The notes beneath the pieces were generated by a model. That model ran no database searches. It saw only the letters and a program-made list of their open reading frames with translations, and was not told where the DNA came from. The position numbers were made by a program, and so were the translations under genes. Positions 12,543 to 22,269 of a stretch of DNA of 64,000 nucleotides are shown here, piece by piece (the stretch's first letter is position 1; every line of letters starts with the position of its first letter). Source of the DNA: Pseudomonadota bacterium (GTDB lineage: Bacteria > Pseudomonadota > Gammaproteobacteria > Pseudomonadales > Moraxellaceae); contig JAJZBU010000010.1 of NCBI GenBank assembly GCA_021851865.1, positions 1 through 64,000 on the forward strand, written 5' to 3'.

Positions 12543-13325
12543 CTAATCGTTCGCCGCCGTGCTTGAAAGCGATCCTTCCTGTCGTCGTTGCTCGAACAGA
12601 CAAACGGTGGCGGCGGCGGTGACGTTGAGCGACTCCATCCCCGCGGCCATGTCGATGCGTAAGCGCAGATCGGCGCGCGCCAGCAGTTCACCACTCACCC
12701 CTTCACCTTCGTTACCGAAGACCCAGAGCGTCGGCGTGCGCAGGTCGGCTTGGTAGAGGGGCTGCGCGTCATTCAGGCAGGTGACCGCCATCTGGCGCGG
12801 TGCGACGACGATTTGGTCGAGATCGGGCAGGGTCTGCAAGGTGAGCTGAAAGTGCGCTCCCATGCCGGCGCGCAGGCAACGCAGTGACCAGGCATCGGTG
12901 CAGCCGGGGCCGAGGTGGACCTCCGCGATGCCGGCGGCGGCGGCGCTGCGCAGCAGTGTGCCGAGATTGCCGGGATCCTGGATGCGATCGAGCAAAATGG
13001 CGTGTTTGCTGCTGCGCTGTTCGGGTTGCGGCAGGCGTGCCAGGGCGAGCAGGGTGGGCGGGTGATCGAGCTGGCTGAGATCGGCGAGGCGGGCGTGCGA
13101 GAACAACTGGTGCTGCCCCTGTGTCCAGTGCAGGATCTCGGCGTCGTCGGCCTTATCTTCGCGCACGATATATTGCAGGATTTCACCGCCGCAGCGCTGC
13201 AGGGACTGGACGAGGTGCACGCCTTCTAGCACAATCATGCGTTGCGCCCGCCGTTCGCGACCGTGTTCGATCAGGCGGCGCAGCGACTTGAAGATGGCAT
13301 TTTGTGAAGAACGTATGACGTCCAT
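12543..13325 (-). CDS. SpoU/TrmH-family RNA 2'-O-methyltransferase
   Basis: A 260-residue protein with an N-terminal SpoU substrate-binding domain (about residues 1-95) and a C-terminal SPOUT knot domain. All three SpoU motifs are present: [30 protein letters not shown] and [12 protein letters not shown]. It would transfer a methyl group from S-adenosylmethionine to a ribose in rRNA or tRNA; the target cannot be told from sequence. It lies 35 bases upstream of yhbY on the same strand and is divergent from rlmE. Confidence 0.9.
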   Translation of the reverse strand: MDVIRSSQNAIFKSLRRLIEHGRERRAQRMIVLEGVHLVQSLQRCGGEILQYIVREDKADDAEILHWTQGQHQLFSHARLADLSQLDHPPTLLALARLPQPEQRSSKHAILLDRIQDPGNLGTLLRSAAAAGIAEVHLGPGCTDAWSLRCLRAGMGAHFQLTLQTLPDLDQIVVAPRQMAVTCLNDAQPLYQADLRTPTLWVFGNEGEGVSGELLARADLRLRIDMAAGMESLNVTAAATVCLFEQRRQEGSLSSTAAND

Positions 13326-13397
13326 GCACCGTATTTCCCGGCAAAAGCGGCATTATACATGGCCACACCGTCGCTGCGCGGCGAGCGAGGTCTGAGG

Positions 13398-14066
13398 GTG
13401 GCGAGAAGCAAGAGCAGTAGCGCCTGGTTGCGCGAGCACGTCGAAGATCCTTTCGTGCAGCGCGCGCAGAAGGACGGTTATCGCGCGCGTGCGGCTTACA
13501 AGTTGCTTGAGATCGACGATCGTGACCGGCTCATTCGACCGGGCATGCTCATCCTCGACCTCGGTGCGGCGCCGGGCAGCTGGTCGCAGGTGGCGTCGCA
13601 GCGTCTGGCTGGGCGTGGCGAAGTCATCGCTACTGACATCCTGCCCATGGATCCTTTTGCGGGTGTCCACTTCTGTCAGGGTGATTTTCGCGAAGCCGAA
13701 GTGGTCACGGCCCTGCAGGCGATGATCGCCGCGCGCAAAGTCGATCTTGTAATCTCGGATATGGCCCCCAATATCTCTGGAAGTCACGCCGTCGATCAGC
13801 CGCGCTCGATCGCGCTTTGTGAACTGGCCCTGGACATGGCGCGGCGCGTGCTCAAGCCGCAAGGTCATTTTCTGGTCAAAGTGTTTCAAGGTGAAGGCAG
13901 TGATGATTTTCGCCGGGCGATGCTGCGTTGTTTTGCCCAAGTGAAGATTCGTAAACCAAAGGCCTCGCGGCCACGATCGCGCGAGGTGTATATGCTAGGA
14001 TGCGGCTATCAGCCAGCAGCCTGGCCCCTGGAAGACGACGCCGGCGCTGATGATGGCGACAGGTGA
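13398..14066 (+). CDS. rlmE: 23S rRNA U2552 2'-O-methyltransferase RlmE (FtsJ)
   Basis: A Rossmann-fold methyltransferase of 222 residues that modifies U2552 in the peptidyl transferase A-loop. The SAM-binding motif is [11 protein letters not shown]. The catalytic K-D-K-E set is visible as [23 protein letters not shown] and SREVYML. Two starts are possible. ATG 13359 would follow directly on a TATAC that looks like a -10 element, while GTG 13398 has GAGG seven bases upstream and fits the E. coli length (209) better, so GTG is chosen. The tail after GYQPAAW is acidic and non-conserved. ftsH starts 24 bases on. Confidence 0.93.
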   Translation: MARSKSSSAWLREHVEDPFVQRAQKDGYRARAAYKLLEIDDRDRLIRPGMLILDLGAAPGSWSQVASQRLAGRGEVIATDILPMDPFAGVHFCQGDFREAEVVTALQAMIAARKVDLVISDMAPNISGSHAVDQPRSIALCELALDMARRVLKPQGHFLVKVFQGEGSDDFRRAMLRCFAQVKIRKPKASRPRSREVYMLGCGYQPAAWPLEDDAGADDGDR

Positions 14067-14089
14067 TCAAGGCAAGATGAGGCACTGAG

Positions 14090-15967
14090 TTGAAAAATTG
14101 GCTGAAAACTCTGATGTTGTGGGGTGCTATCCTGGCCTTGGTGGCCTATGTCTATAGCAACGTGGGGCAGCAGCCGAGCGTGCAGAGTCTTGCCTATTCG
14201 GACTTCATCGACGCCGTTTCGGCTGGCCATATCCGCAGCGTGCGTGTCGATGGTCTGTCGATCAATGGCCTCGAAAGTACCGGCGCGCACTTCACCACCG
14301 TGCGCCCGGCGATGCCCGACAATGGCCTGATGGATCTGTTGATCAAGCAGAAGGTCAAGGTCGAAGGGGTGGCGCCGGAGCAGCAGTCCTGGTGGATGCA
14401 GCTGCTGGTGGCGAGTTTCCCGGTGATCATCGTCGTCGCCCTGTTCATGTTCTTCATGCGCCAGATGCAAGGCGGTGGCGGTGGCCGTGGCGGACCGATG
14501 ACCTTTGGCAAGAGTCGCGCCCGCCTGCTCTCCGAGGATCAGATCAAGACCAATTTCAACGACGTCGCCGGCTGTGACGAGGCCAAGGACGACGTGCGCG
14601 AGATCGTCGAATTTCTGCGCGATCCGGCCAAGTTCCAGAACCTCGGCGGCAAGATTCCGCGTGGCGTCCTCATGGTCGGACCGCCCGGTACGGGCAAGAC
14701 CCTGCTCGCCAAGGCCATCGCCGGTGAGGCCAAGGTGCCCTTCTTCTCGATCTCCGGTTCCGATTTCGTCGAAATGTTCGTCGGTGTCGGCGCCTCGCGT
14801 GTGCGCGACATGTTCGAGCAGGCGAAAAAACAGGCGCCCTGCATCATCTTTATCGATGAGATCGACGCCGTCGGTCGCCATCGTGGCGCCGGTCTTGGCG
14901 GCGGACACGATGAGCGCGAGCAGACCCTGAACCAGCTGCTCGTCGAGATGGACGGCTTCGAGGCCAATGACGGCATCATCGTCATCGCTGCCACCAACCG
15001 CCCCGACGTTCTCGATACCGCGCTCCTGCGCCCGGGGCGTTTCGACCGTCAGGTCGTCGTCGGTCTGCCCGACATCCGTGGCCGCGACCAGATCGTCAAG
15101 GTGCACATGCGTAAGGTGCCGATCGGTGATGACGTCGATTCGGCGGTCATCGCCCGCGGTACGCCGGGTTTCTCCGGCGCCGACCTCGCCAATTTGGTCA
15201 ATGAGGCGGCGCTGTTCGCGGCGCGCGCCAACAAAAAGCGCGTCGGCATGCAGGAGTTCGAGCAGGCCAAGGACAAGATCCTCATGGGCACCGAGCGCAA
15301 GTCCATGGTCATGTCGGAGGAAGAGAAGCGTAACACCGCTTTCCATGAAGCCGGGCACGCCATCATCGGTTCCCTCATGCCTGAGCATGATCCGGTCTAC
15401 AAGGTCTCGATCATTCCGCGTGGCCGCGCCCTCGGCGTCACCCAGTATCTGCCGGAAGCCGATCGTTATAGCCGGTCGCGCCGCGCCCTCGAATCGATGA
15501 TCTGCTCGCTCTTTGGCGGCCGTGTCGCCGAAGAGCTCACCCTCGGCCTCGACGGTGTCACCACCGGTGCCTCCAACGACATCCAGCGCGCCACTGAACT
15601 GGCGCGCAACATGGTCACCAAGTGGGGCTTGTCGGAAAAACTCGGGCCTCTGCTCTATGAAGAGGACGAAGGCGAGGTCTTTCTCGGACGCAGCGTCACC
15701 CAGCGCAAGAATGTCTCGGCGCAGACGGCGGCTGACATCGACAACGAGATCCGCTTCATCATCGATCGCTGCTATAGCCGTGCCCGCGACCTGCTCATCG
15801 AGCATCGTGGCCGCCTCGACGCCATGGCGGCAGCACTGATGCAGTACGAGACCCTCGACAGCGACCAGATTCATGACGTCATGCAGGATCAGCCGGTGCG
15901 GGCGCCACGCGAGTGGTCCTTGAACGACGCGCCGGCTGCGGAGTCGACGCCTGCCGTCGCCGGGTGA
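14090..15967 (+). CDS. ftsH: ATP-dependent zinc metalloprotease FtsH
   Basis: A 625-residue membrane-anchored AAA+ protease that degrades misassembled membrane proteins and regulators such as LpxC in E. coli. Two transmembrane helices (about residues 5-24 and 103-123) flank a periplasmic domain. Then come AAA+ Walker A GPPGTGKT (about 198-205), Walker [12 protein letters not shown], the second region of homology [20 protein letters not shown] and the zinc motif HEAGH (about 420). The start is a TTG preceded by GAGG; an upstream ATG in another frame ends at once. lpxC, its best-known target, is also in this window. Confidence 0.97.
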   Translation: MKNWLKTLMLWGAILALVAYVYSNVGQQPSVQSLAYSDFIDAVSAGHIRSVRVDGLSINGLESTGAHFTTVRPAMPDNGLMDLLIKQKVKVEGVAPEQQSWWMQLLVASFPVIIVVALFMFFMRQMQGGGGGRGGPMTFGKSRARLLSEDQIKTNFNDVAGCDEAKDDVREIVEFLRDPAKFQNLGGKIPRGVLMVGPPGTGKTLLAKAIAGEAKVPFFSISGSDFVEMFVGVGASRVRDMFEQAKKQAPCIIFIDEIDAVGRHRGAGLGGGHDEREQTLNQLLVEMDGFEANDGIIVIAATNRPDVLDTALLRPGRFDRQVVVGLPDIRGRDQIVKVHMRKVPIGDDVDSAVIARGTPGFSGADLANLVNEAALFAARANKKRVGMQEFEQAKDKILMGTERKSMVMSEEEKRNTAFHEAGHAIIGSLMPEHDPVYKVSIIPRGRALGVTQYLPEADRYSRSRRALESMICSLFGGRVAEELTLGLDGVTTGASNDIQRATELARNMVTKWGLSEKLGPLLYEEDEGEVFLGRSVTQRKNVSAQTAADIDNEIRFIIDRCYSRARDLLIEHRGRLDAMAAALMQYETLDSDQIHDVMQDQPVRAPREWSLNDAPAAESTPAVAG

Positions 15968-15971
15968 GTCC

Positions 15972-16799
15972 ATGCTGCAGTTTGCTCCTGCCGCTGAACG
16001 CCCCTGGGTGATGGGGATCGTCAACGTCACCCCCGACTCTTTTTCCGATGGCGGGCGCTATCTTGCGCCTGCCGCCGCCATCGATCATGGCCTCGCCCTG
16101 CTCGCGGCCGGCGCTGATCTTCTCGATCTCGGCGCCGAGAGCACGCGCCCTGGTGCGGCTCAGGTCAGCCCCGAGGAGGAACTGCAGCGCCTTCTGCCGG
16201 TGGTGCGCGAACTGCGCCGGCAGACCTCGCGCCCCCTATCCATCGATACGTCACAGCCTGAGGTCATGCGCGTCCTGCTCGCCGAAGGCGTCGACATGAT
16301 CAATGATGTGCGCGCCTTGCAACAGCCCGGCGCTCTCGCCGTCGTCGCCGCCAGCCAGGCCCAGGTCTGTCTCATGCATATGCAAGGTCAGCCGCAGGAC
16401 ATGCAGCAGGCGCCGCACTACGGCGACGTGGTCAGCGAAGTGCAGGATTTTCTCGACGCGCGCGTGCGCGCCTGTGTCGACGCTGGGATCGACAGACAAC
16501 GTCTCTGGATCGATCCGGGTTTTGGTTTCGGCAAGGATCTGGCGCACAACCTCGCGTTGTTGGCGCGTCTCGACACCCTGCAGCAGCTCGGTTGCCCCCT
16601 GCTCGTCGGCATGTCGCGCAAGCGTATGCTGGCGCAGGCTCTGGCGGCGGAGCGCACGCCAGAGCAGCGTCTGCCGGCCAGCCTGGCGGCGCATCTGTGG
16701 GCCGTCGAGCAGGGGGCGCGCATCGTGCGTGTACACGACGTCGCGGCCATGGTCGACGCATTGCGTCTTTGGTGGTCTTTGAAGGAGAGGCGCGCATGA
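15972..16799 (+). CDS. folP: Dihydropteroate synthase
   Basis: A 275-residue TIM-barrel enzyme that joins 6-hydroxymethyl-dihydropterin diphosphate to p-aminobenzoate in folate synthesis; it is the target of sulfonamides. The pterin-site signatures [15 protein letters not shown] and [11 protein letters not shown] are intact. [10 protein letters not shown] and the RVHDV motif near the C-terminus are also present. It starts four bases after ftsH and its TGA overlaps the glmM ATG as ATGA, as in the E. coli ftsH-folP-glmM order. Confidence 0.96.
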   Translation: MLQFAPAAERPWVMGIVNVTPDSFSDGGRYLAPAAAIDHGLALLAAGADLLDLGAESTRPGAAQVSPEEELQRLLPVVRELRRQTSRPLSIDTSQPEVMRVLLAEGVDMINDVRALQQPGALAVVAASQAQVCLMHMQGQPQDMQQAPHYGDVVSEVQDFLDARVRACVDAGIDRQRLWIDPGFGFGKDLAHNLALLARLDTLQQLGCPLLVGMSRKRMLAQALAAERTPEQRLPASLAAHLWAVEQGARIVRVHDVAAMVDALRLWWSLKERRA

Positions 16800-18136
16800 C
16801 ACGCAAATACTTTGGTACCGATGGGGTGCGTGGCCGGGTCGGGGACGATCCGATCACCCCCGAGTTCGCCTTGCGTCTCGGCTACGCCGCCGGTCGTGTT
16901 CTCGCCGGGGGGGGAGGCGACGCCAGCGTCGTCATGGGTAAGGATACGCGCCTGTCCGGCTATATGCTCGAGTCGGCGCTCGAGGCCGGTTTGTCGGCCG
17001 CCGGCGTCAGCGTGCGCCTGCTAGGCCCGATGCCGACGCCGGCGATCGCCTACCTCACCCGCGCTTTTCATGCGCAGGCGGGCATCGTCATCTCGGCGTC
17101 GCACAATCCCTACTATGACAATGGCATCAAGTTCTTCGCCGCCAATGGCCGCAAGCTGCCCGATGAAAAGGAGGCGGAGATCGAATCCTGGCTCGAGCGC
17201 CCCTTGCTCATTCAGGGCCCGGACAAGCTCGGGCGCGCCTCGCGTCTCGAGGACGCCAAGGGCCGCTATATCGAGTTCTGCAAGGCCAGCTTCCCTTATC
17301 ACATGAGCCTGCACGGCCTGCGCATCGTCGTCGATTGCGCGCACGGCGCCACGTATCAGGTGGCACCGAGTGTCTTCTCCGAGCTCGGCGCCGAGGTATT
17401 TCGTATCGGCTGCACGCCGGATGGCCTCAACATCAACGAGGACTGTGGCAGCACCCATCCCCAGGCGCTGGCGATGGCGGTGCGCACCCATCGCGCCGAT
17501 GTCGGTATCGCTTTCGATGGCGACGGCGATCGCGTCGTCATGGTCGACAGCGATGGTGAAATCGTCGATGGCGATGAATTGATCCTGATGATGGTGCGTG
17601 AGCGCCTGCAGCTCGGGCAGACGCTCGCCGGCGTCGTCGGCACGCAGATGTCGAACATGGCCATGGAGCTGGCGGTGCGCGAGCTTGGGCTGGAGTTCGT
17701 GCGCGCCAAGGTCGGCGACCGCTATGTCGTCGCTGAGCTGGAGAAGCGGCAGTGGCCGCTCGGAGGCGAAGCCTCGGGACACATCCTCTGTCTCGACAAG
17801 ACGTCGACCGGCGACGCCATCATCGCCGCCTTGCAGGTTCTGGCGCGACTGATGCGTCTCGGCAGCTCCTTGCGCGAACAGCGCCGTCTGCTGCAGAAGT
17901 TTCCGCAGAAGATGATCAATGTGCGGGTGCGCGAGACGAGGGATCCTCTCTCACATCCGCAGATCGCCGCCGCCGCCGCCGCCATCGAGGCGCGCTTGGC
18001 CGGGCGTGGCCGCGTTCTGCTGCGCGCCTCAGGCACCGAGCCTTTGATCCGGGTGATGGTCGAAGGGGAGGATGCGGATCTGGTCGCGACCCTGGTTGAG
18101 GAGCTGGCGCAGAGCGTACGCGCGCATCTCGCTTGA
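16796..18136 (+). CDS. glmM: Phosphoglucosamine mutase
   Basis: A 446-residue phosphohexomutase that interconverts glucosamine-6-phosphate and glucosamine-1-phosphate, the feed for UDP-GlcNAc and so for peptidoglycan and lipid A. It starts [12 protein letters not shown]. The phosphoserine loop is [16 protein letters not shown] (Ser near 102), the metal site is DGDGDR and the sugar loop is GEASGH. The C-terminal phosphate-binding motif is [12 protein letters not shown]. The true start is ATG 16796, inside the folP stop, not the longer upstream frame. Length matches E. coli GlmM (445). Confidence 0.96.
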   Translation: MTRKYFGTDGVRGRVGDDPITPEFALRLGYAAGRVLAGGGGDASVVMGKDTRLSGYMLESALEAGLSAAGVSVRLLGPMPTPAIAYLTRAFHAQAGIVISASHNPYYDNGIKFFAANGRKLPDEKEAEIESWLERPLLIQGPDKLGRASRLEDAKGRYIEFCKASFPYHMSLHGLRIVVDCAHGATYQVAPSVFSELGAEVFRIGCTPDGLNINEDCGSTHPQALAMAVRTHRADVGIAFDGDGDRVVMVDSDGEIVDGDELILMMVRERLQLGQTLAGVVGTQMSNMAMELAVRELGLEFVRAKVGDRYVVAELEKRQWPLGGEASGHILCLDKTSTGDAIIAALQVLARLMRLGSSLREQRRLLQKFPQKMINVRVRETRDPLSHPQIAAAAAAIEARLAGRGRVLLRASGTEPLIRVMVEGEDADLVATLVEELAQSVRAHLA

Positions 18137-18147
18137 AGCGTGGTGTC

Positions 18148-18191
18148 GCGTCGATAAGGTTCTTGTCGACGCCGGCGAACTTGTGTAGACT
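18148..18191 (+). promoter_or_regulatory. tpiA promoter, overlapped by a hairpin
   Basis: TTGTCG (18163-18168) and TAGACT (18186-18191) are 17 bases apart, giving a good sigma-70 promoter for tpiA with a start near 18198. An 11-pair inverted repeat with one G-T pair, GCGTCGATAAG (18148-18158) and CTTGTCGACGC (18162-18172), covers the -35 box. It may be the glmM 3' hairpin or an operator. No T-run follows it. Confidence 0.55.
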
Positions 18192-18215
18192 TGTCGCCCT
18201 GCCTTGGGGGTGCTG

Positions 18216-18989
18216 ATGCGACAACCTTGGGTCATAGGGAATTGGAAGATGCACGGCGATCGCGCCGGCAACGAAGCGCGCTTGCAAGCCTTGTGCAGCG
18301 GTGTCGCGACGCTGTCGGGTGTGCAGGTGGCGATTGCGCCGCCGCTGGTCTATTTCGACCAGGTGCAGCGTTCCCTGTCAGGGTCGTCGATACGCCTGGC
18401 GGCGCAGGAAGTCAGCGAGCATGAGCTCGGTCCCTGGACGGGACAGCACGCCGCGGTGATGTTGCAGGATTTTTCCTGTGCGCTGGTGCTGGCAGGACAC
18501 TCAGAGTGTCGTCAGGCCGGTCGCACGGATGAACAGGTGGCGCGACAGTTGCAACGCATCGTCGCGCACGGCATGCAGCCGGTGCTGTGTGTCGGTGAGA
18601 CGCTCGCCGAGTATGATGCTGGCGAGACTCTTTCGGTGGTCGAGCGGCAGTTGCAGTCGCTGCTGGTCTTGTCGCCAGAAGACTGGCGGCGCGTCCTCAT
18701 CGCTTACGAGCCGGTGTGGGCGATCGGCAGCGGGCGTGTCGCCACACCGGCGCACGCGCAGCATGTGCACGCCGCTGTGCGCGCCTGGCTGGCGCGACAG
18801 CAGGCGCAGGTGGCGATGGCTGTGCCGCTGCTTTACGGCGGCAGTGTCAAGGTGGAAAATGCGACGGCCTTGCTGTCGCAGCCGGATGTCGATGGTGTCC
18901 TCGTTGGAGGGGCCTCGCTCAAGGCCGATGAATTTTTGCAATTATGCCGGCAGGCTGAGTGCTGCTGGCAGAGTCCGGAAGGGGCGTGA
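18216..18989 (+). CDS. tpiA: Triosephosphate isomerase
   Basis: A 257-residue TIM barrel that interconverts dihydroxyacetone phosphate and glyceraldehyde-3-phosphate. The active-site residues are visible: Lys in GNWKMHG, His in LAGHSECR and Glu in AYEPVWAIGSG. The phosphate-binding LLYGGSVK is near the C-terminus. ATG 18216 gives the normal N-terminus; TTG 18204 would add four residues. A promoter sits just upstream. secG follows after six bases, the usual tpiA-secG pairing. Confidence 0.96.
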   Translation: MRQPWVIGNWKMHGDRAGNEARLQALCSGVATLSGVQVAIAPPLVYFDQVQRSLSGSSIRLAAQEVSEHELGPWTGQHAAVMLQDFSCALVLAGHSECRQAGRTDEQVARQLQRIVAHGMQPVLCVGETLAEYDAGETLSVVERQLQSLLVLSPEDWRRVLIAYEPVWAIGSGRVATPAHAQHVHAAVRAWLARQQAQVAMAVPLLYGGSVKVENATALLSQPDVDGVLVGGASLKADEFLQLCRQAECCWQSPEGA

Positions 18990-18995
18990 GGCGGC

Positions 18996-19364
18996 ATGGA
19001 AACCCTGGTCTTGATGGTACATGTGCTGGTGGCGGTGATGATGATCGGTCTCATCCTGCTGCAACAGGGCAAGGGAGCGGAGATGGGCGCCTCCTTTGGT
19101 TCCGGATCGTCGCAGACGGTGTTTGGCGCTGCTGGCGCAACGTCGCTGCTGACCAAGATTACCGCCTGGCTGGCGTTGATCTTCATGATCACCAGCTTGG
19201 TTCTCGCTGTCTACGCGCGCAAGGATGTGGCGCAGCGTTCGGCGATGATCCTGCCGGCCTCTCTCGGCAAGGCAGCGCCTGTCGCGCCGGTGGTGGCGCC
19301 GGCGCCCGTATCGCCAGCGCCTCTCGGTGGCGGCGACATCCCGGTGGTGCCGGGGACGCACTGA
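18996..19364 (+). CDS. secG: Protein translocase subunit SecG
   Basis: A 122-residue inner-membrane protein with two transmembrane helices (about residues 3-22 and 52-73), part of SecYEG. The conserved loop LILLQQGKGAEMGASFGSGSSQTVFG is intact and is followed by TSLLTKITA. The C-terminal tail, from about residue 80, is Ala/Pro/Val-rich and variable, as is common. It lies downstream of tpiA and upstream of tRNA-Leu, a standard gammaproteobacterial arrangement. Confidence 0.95.
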   Translation: METLVLMVHVLVAVMMIGLILLQQGKGAEMGASFGSGSSQTVFGAAGATSLLTKITAWLALIFMITSLVLAVYARKDVAQRSAMILPASLGKAAPVAPVVAPAPVSPAPLGGGDIPVVPGTH

Positions 19365-19383
19365 GGTTGAGGTATCGAGTTTC

Positions 19384-19468
19384 GCGGAAGTGGTGGAATT
19401 GGTAGACACGCTATCTTGAGGGGGTAGTGGCGCAAGCCGTGAGGGTTCAAGTCCCTCCTTCCGCACCA
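19384..19468 (+). tRNA. tRNA-Leu (anticodon GAG)
   Basis: An 85-base class II tRNA. The acceptor arms GCGGAAG and CTTCCGC pair perfectly, and CCA is encoded. The anticodon stem CTATC/GGTAG encloses the loop TTGAGGG, giving GAG. The long variable arm (TGGCGCAAGCC) is present, as expected for leucine. The T-arm reads GAGGG-TTCAAGT-CCCTC. It closely follows the layout of E. coli tRNA-Leu(GAG), which also lies downstream of secG. Confidence 0.95.
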
Positions 19469-19496
19469 AATACGAAGCCGGCGACGGCCTCCATCT

Positions 19497-19531
19497 AAAA
19501 GCCCAGGCATCGCTGATGCCTGGGCTTTTTT
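19497..19531 (+). terminator. Rho-independent terminator after tRNA-Leu
   Basis: GCCCAGGCATC and GATGCCTGGGC form a perfect 11-pair stem with loop GCT, with A residues before it and six T residues after it. It closes the secG-tRNA-Leu unit and marks the left border of the accessory patch. Confidence 0.93.
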
Positions 19532-19814
19532 ATTCCATCCACGCCATGACCGAAGGGCTCATCGATGAAGGTGACGTCCAGTTCGCACGCATCTCGCTTC
19601 GAGAAGGACGATATGCCGGCGACGGACCTTCGCTTTGTCAACGCGGCGTGCAATGTTCTGCAGTGCTTGCCGGACGATCTGTACGACATCACGATCGACC
19701 TCGCCGCAGGTGAAGAGCTAGATCCGACCCTAGTGTTTCCGCGGCATGCCATTGTTCGCTACGAACAATCTCAGCCGCGCGATGCTACCGTCGGGGTTGC
19801 CAGCGTGGCACCGA
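19532..19814. other. Unassigned sequence at the edge of the accessory patch
   Basis: About 280 bases without a gene that I can support. Open frames exist on both strands, but none shows a recognisable domain or a ribosome site. It lies between the tRNA-Leu terminator and an ISL3-type transposase remnant, so it is probably part of an old insertion or of the gene it disrupted. Confidence 0.35.
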
Positions 19815-20128
19815 CTGCGCGAGATCCTCAACTGCCGACAACCCAACGTCATGGCCCGTTGCCTCAATGCGTGGTGCCGGCATGTGATGCGCACCCGTGC
19901 CGAACCCATGAAGGAGGTCGTCGCCATGATTCGGGAACACTTCGACGGCATCTTGGCCTGGGCGCGGTCGCGCCAGACAAACGGTTAGCGCTCAACGGGC
20001 TGTTCCAGGCCGCAAAGCGTCGTGCTCGAGGCTATAAGCGATTCGAAACCATCCGCGCGGTGATCTTCCTGATCGCCGGCAAGCTGGATTTCTCTCGCGT
20101 CAATTTTCATGCTGGGCAACCCAATTGA
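19815..20128 (+). pseudogene. 3' remnant of an ISL3-family transposase
   Basis: Only the last hundred codons of a DDE transposase remain, split over two frames. The first frame reads PMKEVVAMIREHFDGILAW and ends SRQTNG followed by a stop. The second resumes with LNGLFQAAKRRARGYKRF and ends in IFLIAGKLDFS. In intact ISL3 transposases these pieces are joined by a short segment carrying the last catalytic Glu (TNG-xLE-x-LN). Here that segment is deleted, which causes the frameshift. The 5' part of the gene is missing, so the element cannot be active. Confidence 0.8.
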
Positions 20129-20143
20129 AATTCGGTAGAGCCC
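20128..20143. repeat. Probable right terminal inverted repeat of the ISL3 remnant
   Basis: AAATTCGGTAGAGCCC directly follows the transposase stop. Read from outside, it begins GGGCTCTACCGAATTT, the GGCTCT-type end seen in ISL3 elements. No matching left end was found because the 5' part is lost. The lipoprotein gene on the other strand ends only 13 bases further on. Confidence 0.45.
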
Positions 20144-20156
20144 ATTTTTTCTGTGC

Positions 20157-21476
20157 TTAGTTCGCTGTGGCTTCTGCCTGGAACTGTTTTTGCAGGACTT
20201 TGCCGCCGTCTTCCGCGCAGCCGGCGGTGTTTGGATCGACCAACTGGTAATTAGCGGTGTTTCCGGGGTAGTCGTAGCTGTTGACCATGTAGCCGCTAGA
20301 GATGACAGGAGCGTCCCATGCGTAGCCCATCATCCAGATGGAGTGAGCGGGGAGATAGCTCTGGATAAAACTGTTGGTTATGGTTTGATTGGGATCGCTT
20401 GGGCAGGAGTAGGCTTCATTCCACTCGGTAACAAAGACGGCGTGTCCACTGTTGGCGAAGTTGCCGAAACGGGTATCCCACGCAGCGCTGCTGTCGGCCA
20501 GGGTGCTGTTGACGACATAGCTGTATGGATGGAATGTGTAGGCGGAGTTGGAAGGCATTCCGCTGGGGGGCGTGAAGCCGACAAATGCGAAATCAATTCC
20601 TGTGCCGTCGAAGAGTAATACGTTGTTTGGAGCTAGCGAGCGCACGTACTGGCCGACGGTGAGCATGCCCTGGTCGGGCTCGCTTCCGCAGCCGTTGGCC
20701 CATGTTGTCCAGTCAGGCTGCTGATAGGTTCCGGCGTTGCAGTTAACGGTTGGGTCGGGCTCGTTGAAGATTTCGAGGATGATGCCCTTGTCGTTGGTCA
20801 GGGTCGGGTTTAGGAGTTGAGCCCAGGCCTGCTCGGTGTTGACGTCGGGGAGTCTTTGCAGGTTTCCGTTCTGGTATGGGGTGCAGCTGTAGTGCTCGGT
20901 CTGCATGGAGAGGATGGCGATGAGCCCGGCGGCACGGGCCTGCGCGATAGTGGTTCGGACCATGTCCGTGTAGGCGGAAAGCCCATTCTCAGCTTCGTAC
21001 TGAAGTGCGCCCTGGCTGATCTGCATGCGCACGCTGTTGAGACGCCAATCCTGGACCATGGCCTGGAAGGATGCGTTGTAAGCGAGGCCCGGCAGCGGAA
21101 CGTCCGTGAGAGCGGCCTGCGCCTCCTGCAGATACTGGGGGGCCTGTGAGCCGGGAGCGAAGTCAGTGCAGAGTTTGCTTGCGTACTGGGTCGGATAGAT
21201 CACGCCTTCGCTGGTAAAGCCCCTGGGGATGAACGGCGTACTGGTGCCGGCGACCACGAGTTGTCCGCCGACGACGGCGACACCCTCAGGTTGCGTGGAA
21301 GAACTTGCCGAGACGGACGGCGTCTGGAGCGTCGTCGCGGCTGGCGTTTCGGGCGAGCTAGAGCCGCCCCCTCCGCATGCGCTGATTAGCGTGGCCGAGG
21401 CGAGTAGCATGAAGAAGATCAGACCGCGCATGGTGAAGTATCTGCGCGCTCCTCCGACTGCTGCCTGCCTGACCAT
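20157..21476 (-). CDS. Putative secreted lipoprotein with a glycoside hydrolase family 5-like fold
   Basis: A 439-residue protein with a lipoprotein signal: basic start (GARRYFTMRG), hydrophobic core and lipobox LISAC at about residue 34, then a GGGGSSSPET linker. The catalytic part resembles clan GH-A/GH5: an Arg in LNSVRMQIS, the acid-base Glu in EIFNEPDP, TFHPYSY and the probable nucleophile Glu in VFVTEWNEAY. It would cleave a beta-glucan-like polysaccharide outside the cell; the substrate is unknown. ATG 21476 has AGGAG seven bases upstream. Codon use looks less GC-biased than in the neighbours, and it sits among insertion-sequence remnants, so transfer is likely. Confidence 0.75.
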   Translation of the reverse strand: MVRQAAVGGARRYFTMRGLIFFMLLASATLISACGGGGSSSPETPAATTLQTPSVSASSSTQPEGVAVVGGQLVVAGTSTPFIPRGFTSEGVIYPTQYASKLCTDFAPGSQAPQYLQEAQAALTDVPLPGLAYNASFQAMVQDWRLNSVRMQISQGALQYEAENGLSAYTDMVRTTIAQARAAGLIAILSMQTEHYSCTPYQNGNLQRLPDVNTEQAWAQLLNPTLTNDKGIILEIFNEPDPTVNCNAGTYQQPDWTTWANGCGSEPDQGMLTVGQYVRSLAPNNVLLFDGTGIDFAFVGFTPPSGMPSNSAYTFHPYSYVVNSTLADSSAAWDTRFGNFANSGHAVFVTEWNEAYSCPSDPNQTITNSFIQSYLPAHSIWMMGYAWDAPVISSGYMVNSYDYPGNTANYQLVDPNTAGCAEDGGKVLQKQFQAEATAN

Positions 21477-21723
21477 GTCACCTCTCCTGCATGTGGGGAA
21501 TGCTGCGTGGGTCGCTGTCATGCTGAACCCGGAAAGAGAGGATATAGCCGCTCCACAGGCCGCATAGGAAACACAGAAAAGCGACAACTACCTTGAAAAA
21601 CGCCGCCTGGAGGCCGTGAAGGACACGGTCCGCTGTGGAGAAGAGTAGCATCCTGGGGTATTTCACTCCTTTCTTTTTTCGGGTTTTTGGTGCGGTGCGT
21701 ACTCCGGTACGCACCGCCGGGGA
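21477..21723. other. Region upstream of the lipoprotein gene, no gene seen
   Basis: About 250 bases with no supported gene. They should hold the promoter of the minus-strand lipoprotein gene. A perfect hairpin sequence, GGTGCGTAC and GTACGCACC around TCCG, lies at about 21695-21716. On the minus strand it is followed by A and T residues only weakly resembling a terminator. Confidence 0.35.
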
Positions 21724-21840
21724 CTACGGGGTCTCCGGCGACCTCCGACCGCTGCGCTTCCACGCCCGAATGAAATCCGTCAGCTGCGTGTACCCGCCCG
21801 TGTAGCCCAGACCCTTGCGTTCCAGGTGCAGCAGGCTAGG
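21724..21840 (-). pseudogene. Internal fragment of an IS21-type IstA transposase
   Basis: The minus strand reads LLHLERKGLGYTGGYTQLTD followed by FIRAWKR and then a stop. This is like the segment of IstA just after its helix-turn-helix domain (GYxGGYTxLxDyvR). About 38 codons survive, with no start and no catalytic residues. The adjoining short repeats at 21851-21897 support an IS21-type origin. Confidence 0.6.
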
Positions 21841-21850
21841 TCATTCACCC

Positions 21851-21897
21851 TGGTCAATTTTCAGCCGGAATACTCCCCCCCCAGATGGTCAATTTTC
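21851..21897. repeat. Two TGGTCAATTTTC repeats, IS21-type end
   Basis: TGGTCAATTTTC occurs at 21851-21862 and again at 21886-21897, a spacing of 35 bases. Multiple copies of such a motif near the ends are typical of IS21-family elements, where they bind the transposase. Only one end can be seen. Confidence 0.55.
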
Positions 21898-22014
21898 GTC
21901 CGTCCGCAACGCACCTCTCTGCGGCCCAAAAGCAAAGAGACATTGACGAAAGCAGGTTTGTGTAGCAACATTTATACATAAGCCGATTTGCCCCTGAAAG
22001 CAGGAGCACCGCCC

Positions 22015-22269
22015 ATGACCATCACGACCCTATCCAGCCGGGAGTTCAACCAGGACACCAGCCGGGCCAAAAAAGCAGCGTCAGAAGGGCCGGTTTTCAT
22101 CACTGACCGGGGCAAGCCTGCCCATGTCCTGCTCAGCATCGAGGAATACCAGCGCATTACCGGCAAACGGCGGAGCATCGTTGATGCCCTGTCCATGCCC
22201 GGCCTTGCCGACATCGAGTTTGATCCGCCGCGTTCGCGGGAACTCGCTCGCGGGGCGGATTTCTCATAA
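22015..22269 (+). CDS. Phd/YefM-family antitoxin
   Basis: An 84-residue antitoxin of a type II system. The N-terminal half, MTITTLSSREFNQDTSRAKK, and the GPVFITDRGKPAHVLLSIEEY core are typical of the Phd/YefM DNA-binding dimer. The C-terminal tail (IEFDPPRSRE) would wrap around the toxin. The start has AGGAG eight bases upstream; nine further codons upstream are open but unlike the family. Its TAA overlaps the toxin ATG by one base. Such antitoxins usually repress their own operon. Confidence 0.9.
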   Translation: MTITTLSSREFNQDTSRAKKAASEGPVFITDRGKPAHVLLSIEEYQRITGKRRSIVDALSMPGLADIEFDPPRSRELARGADFS

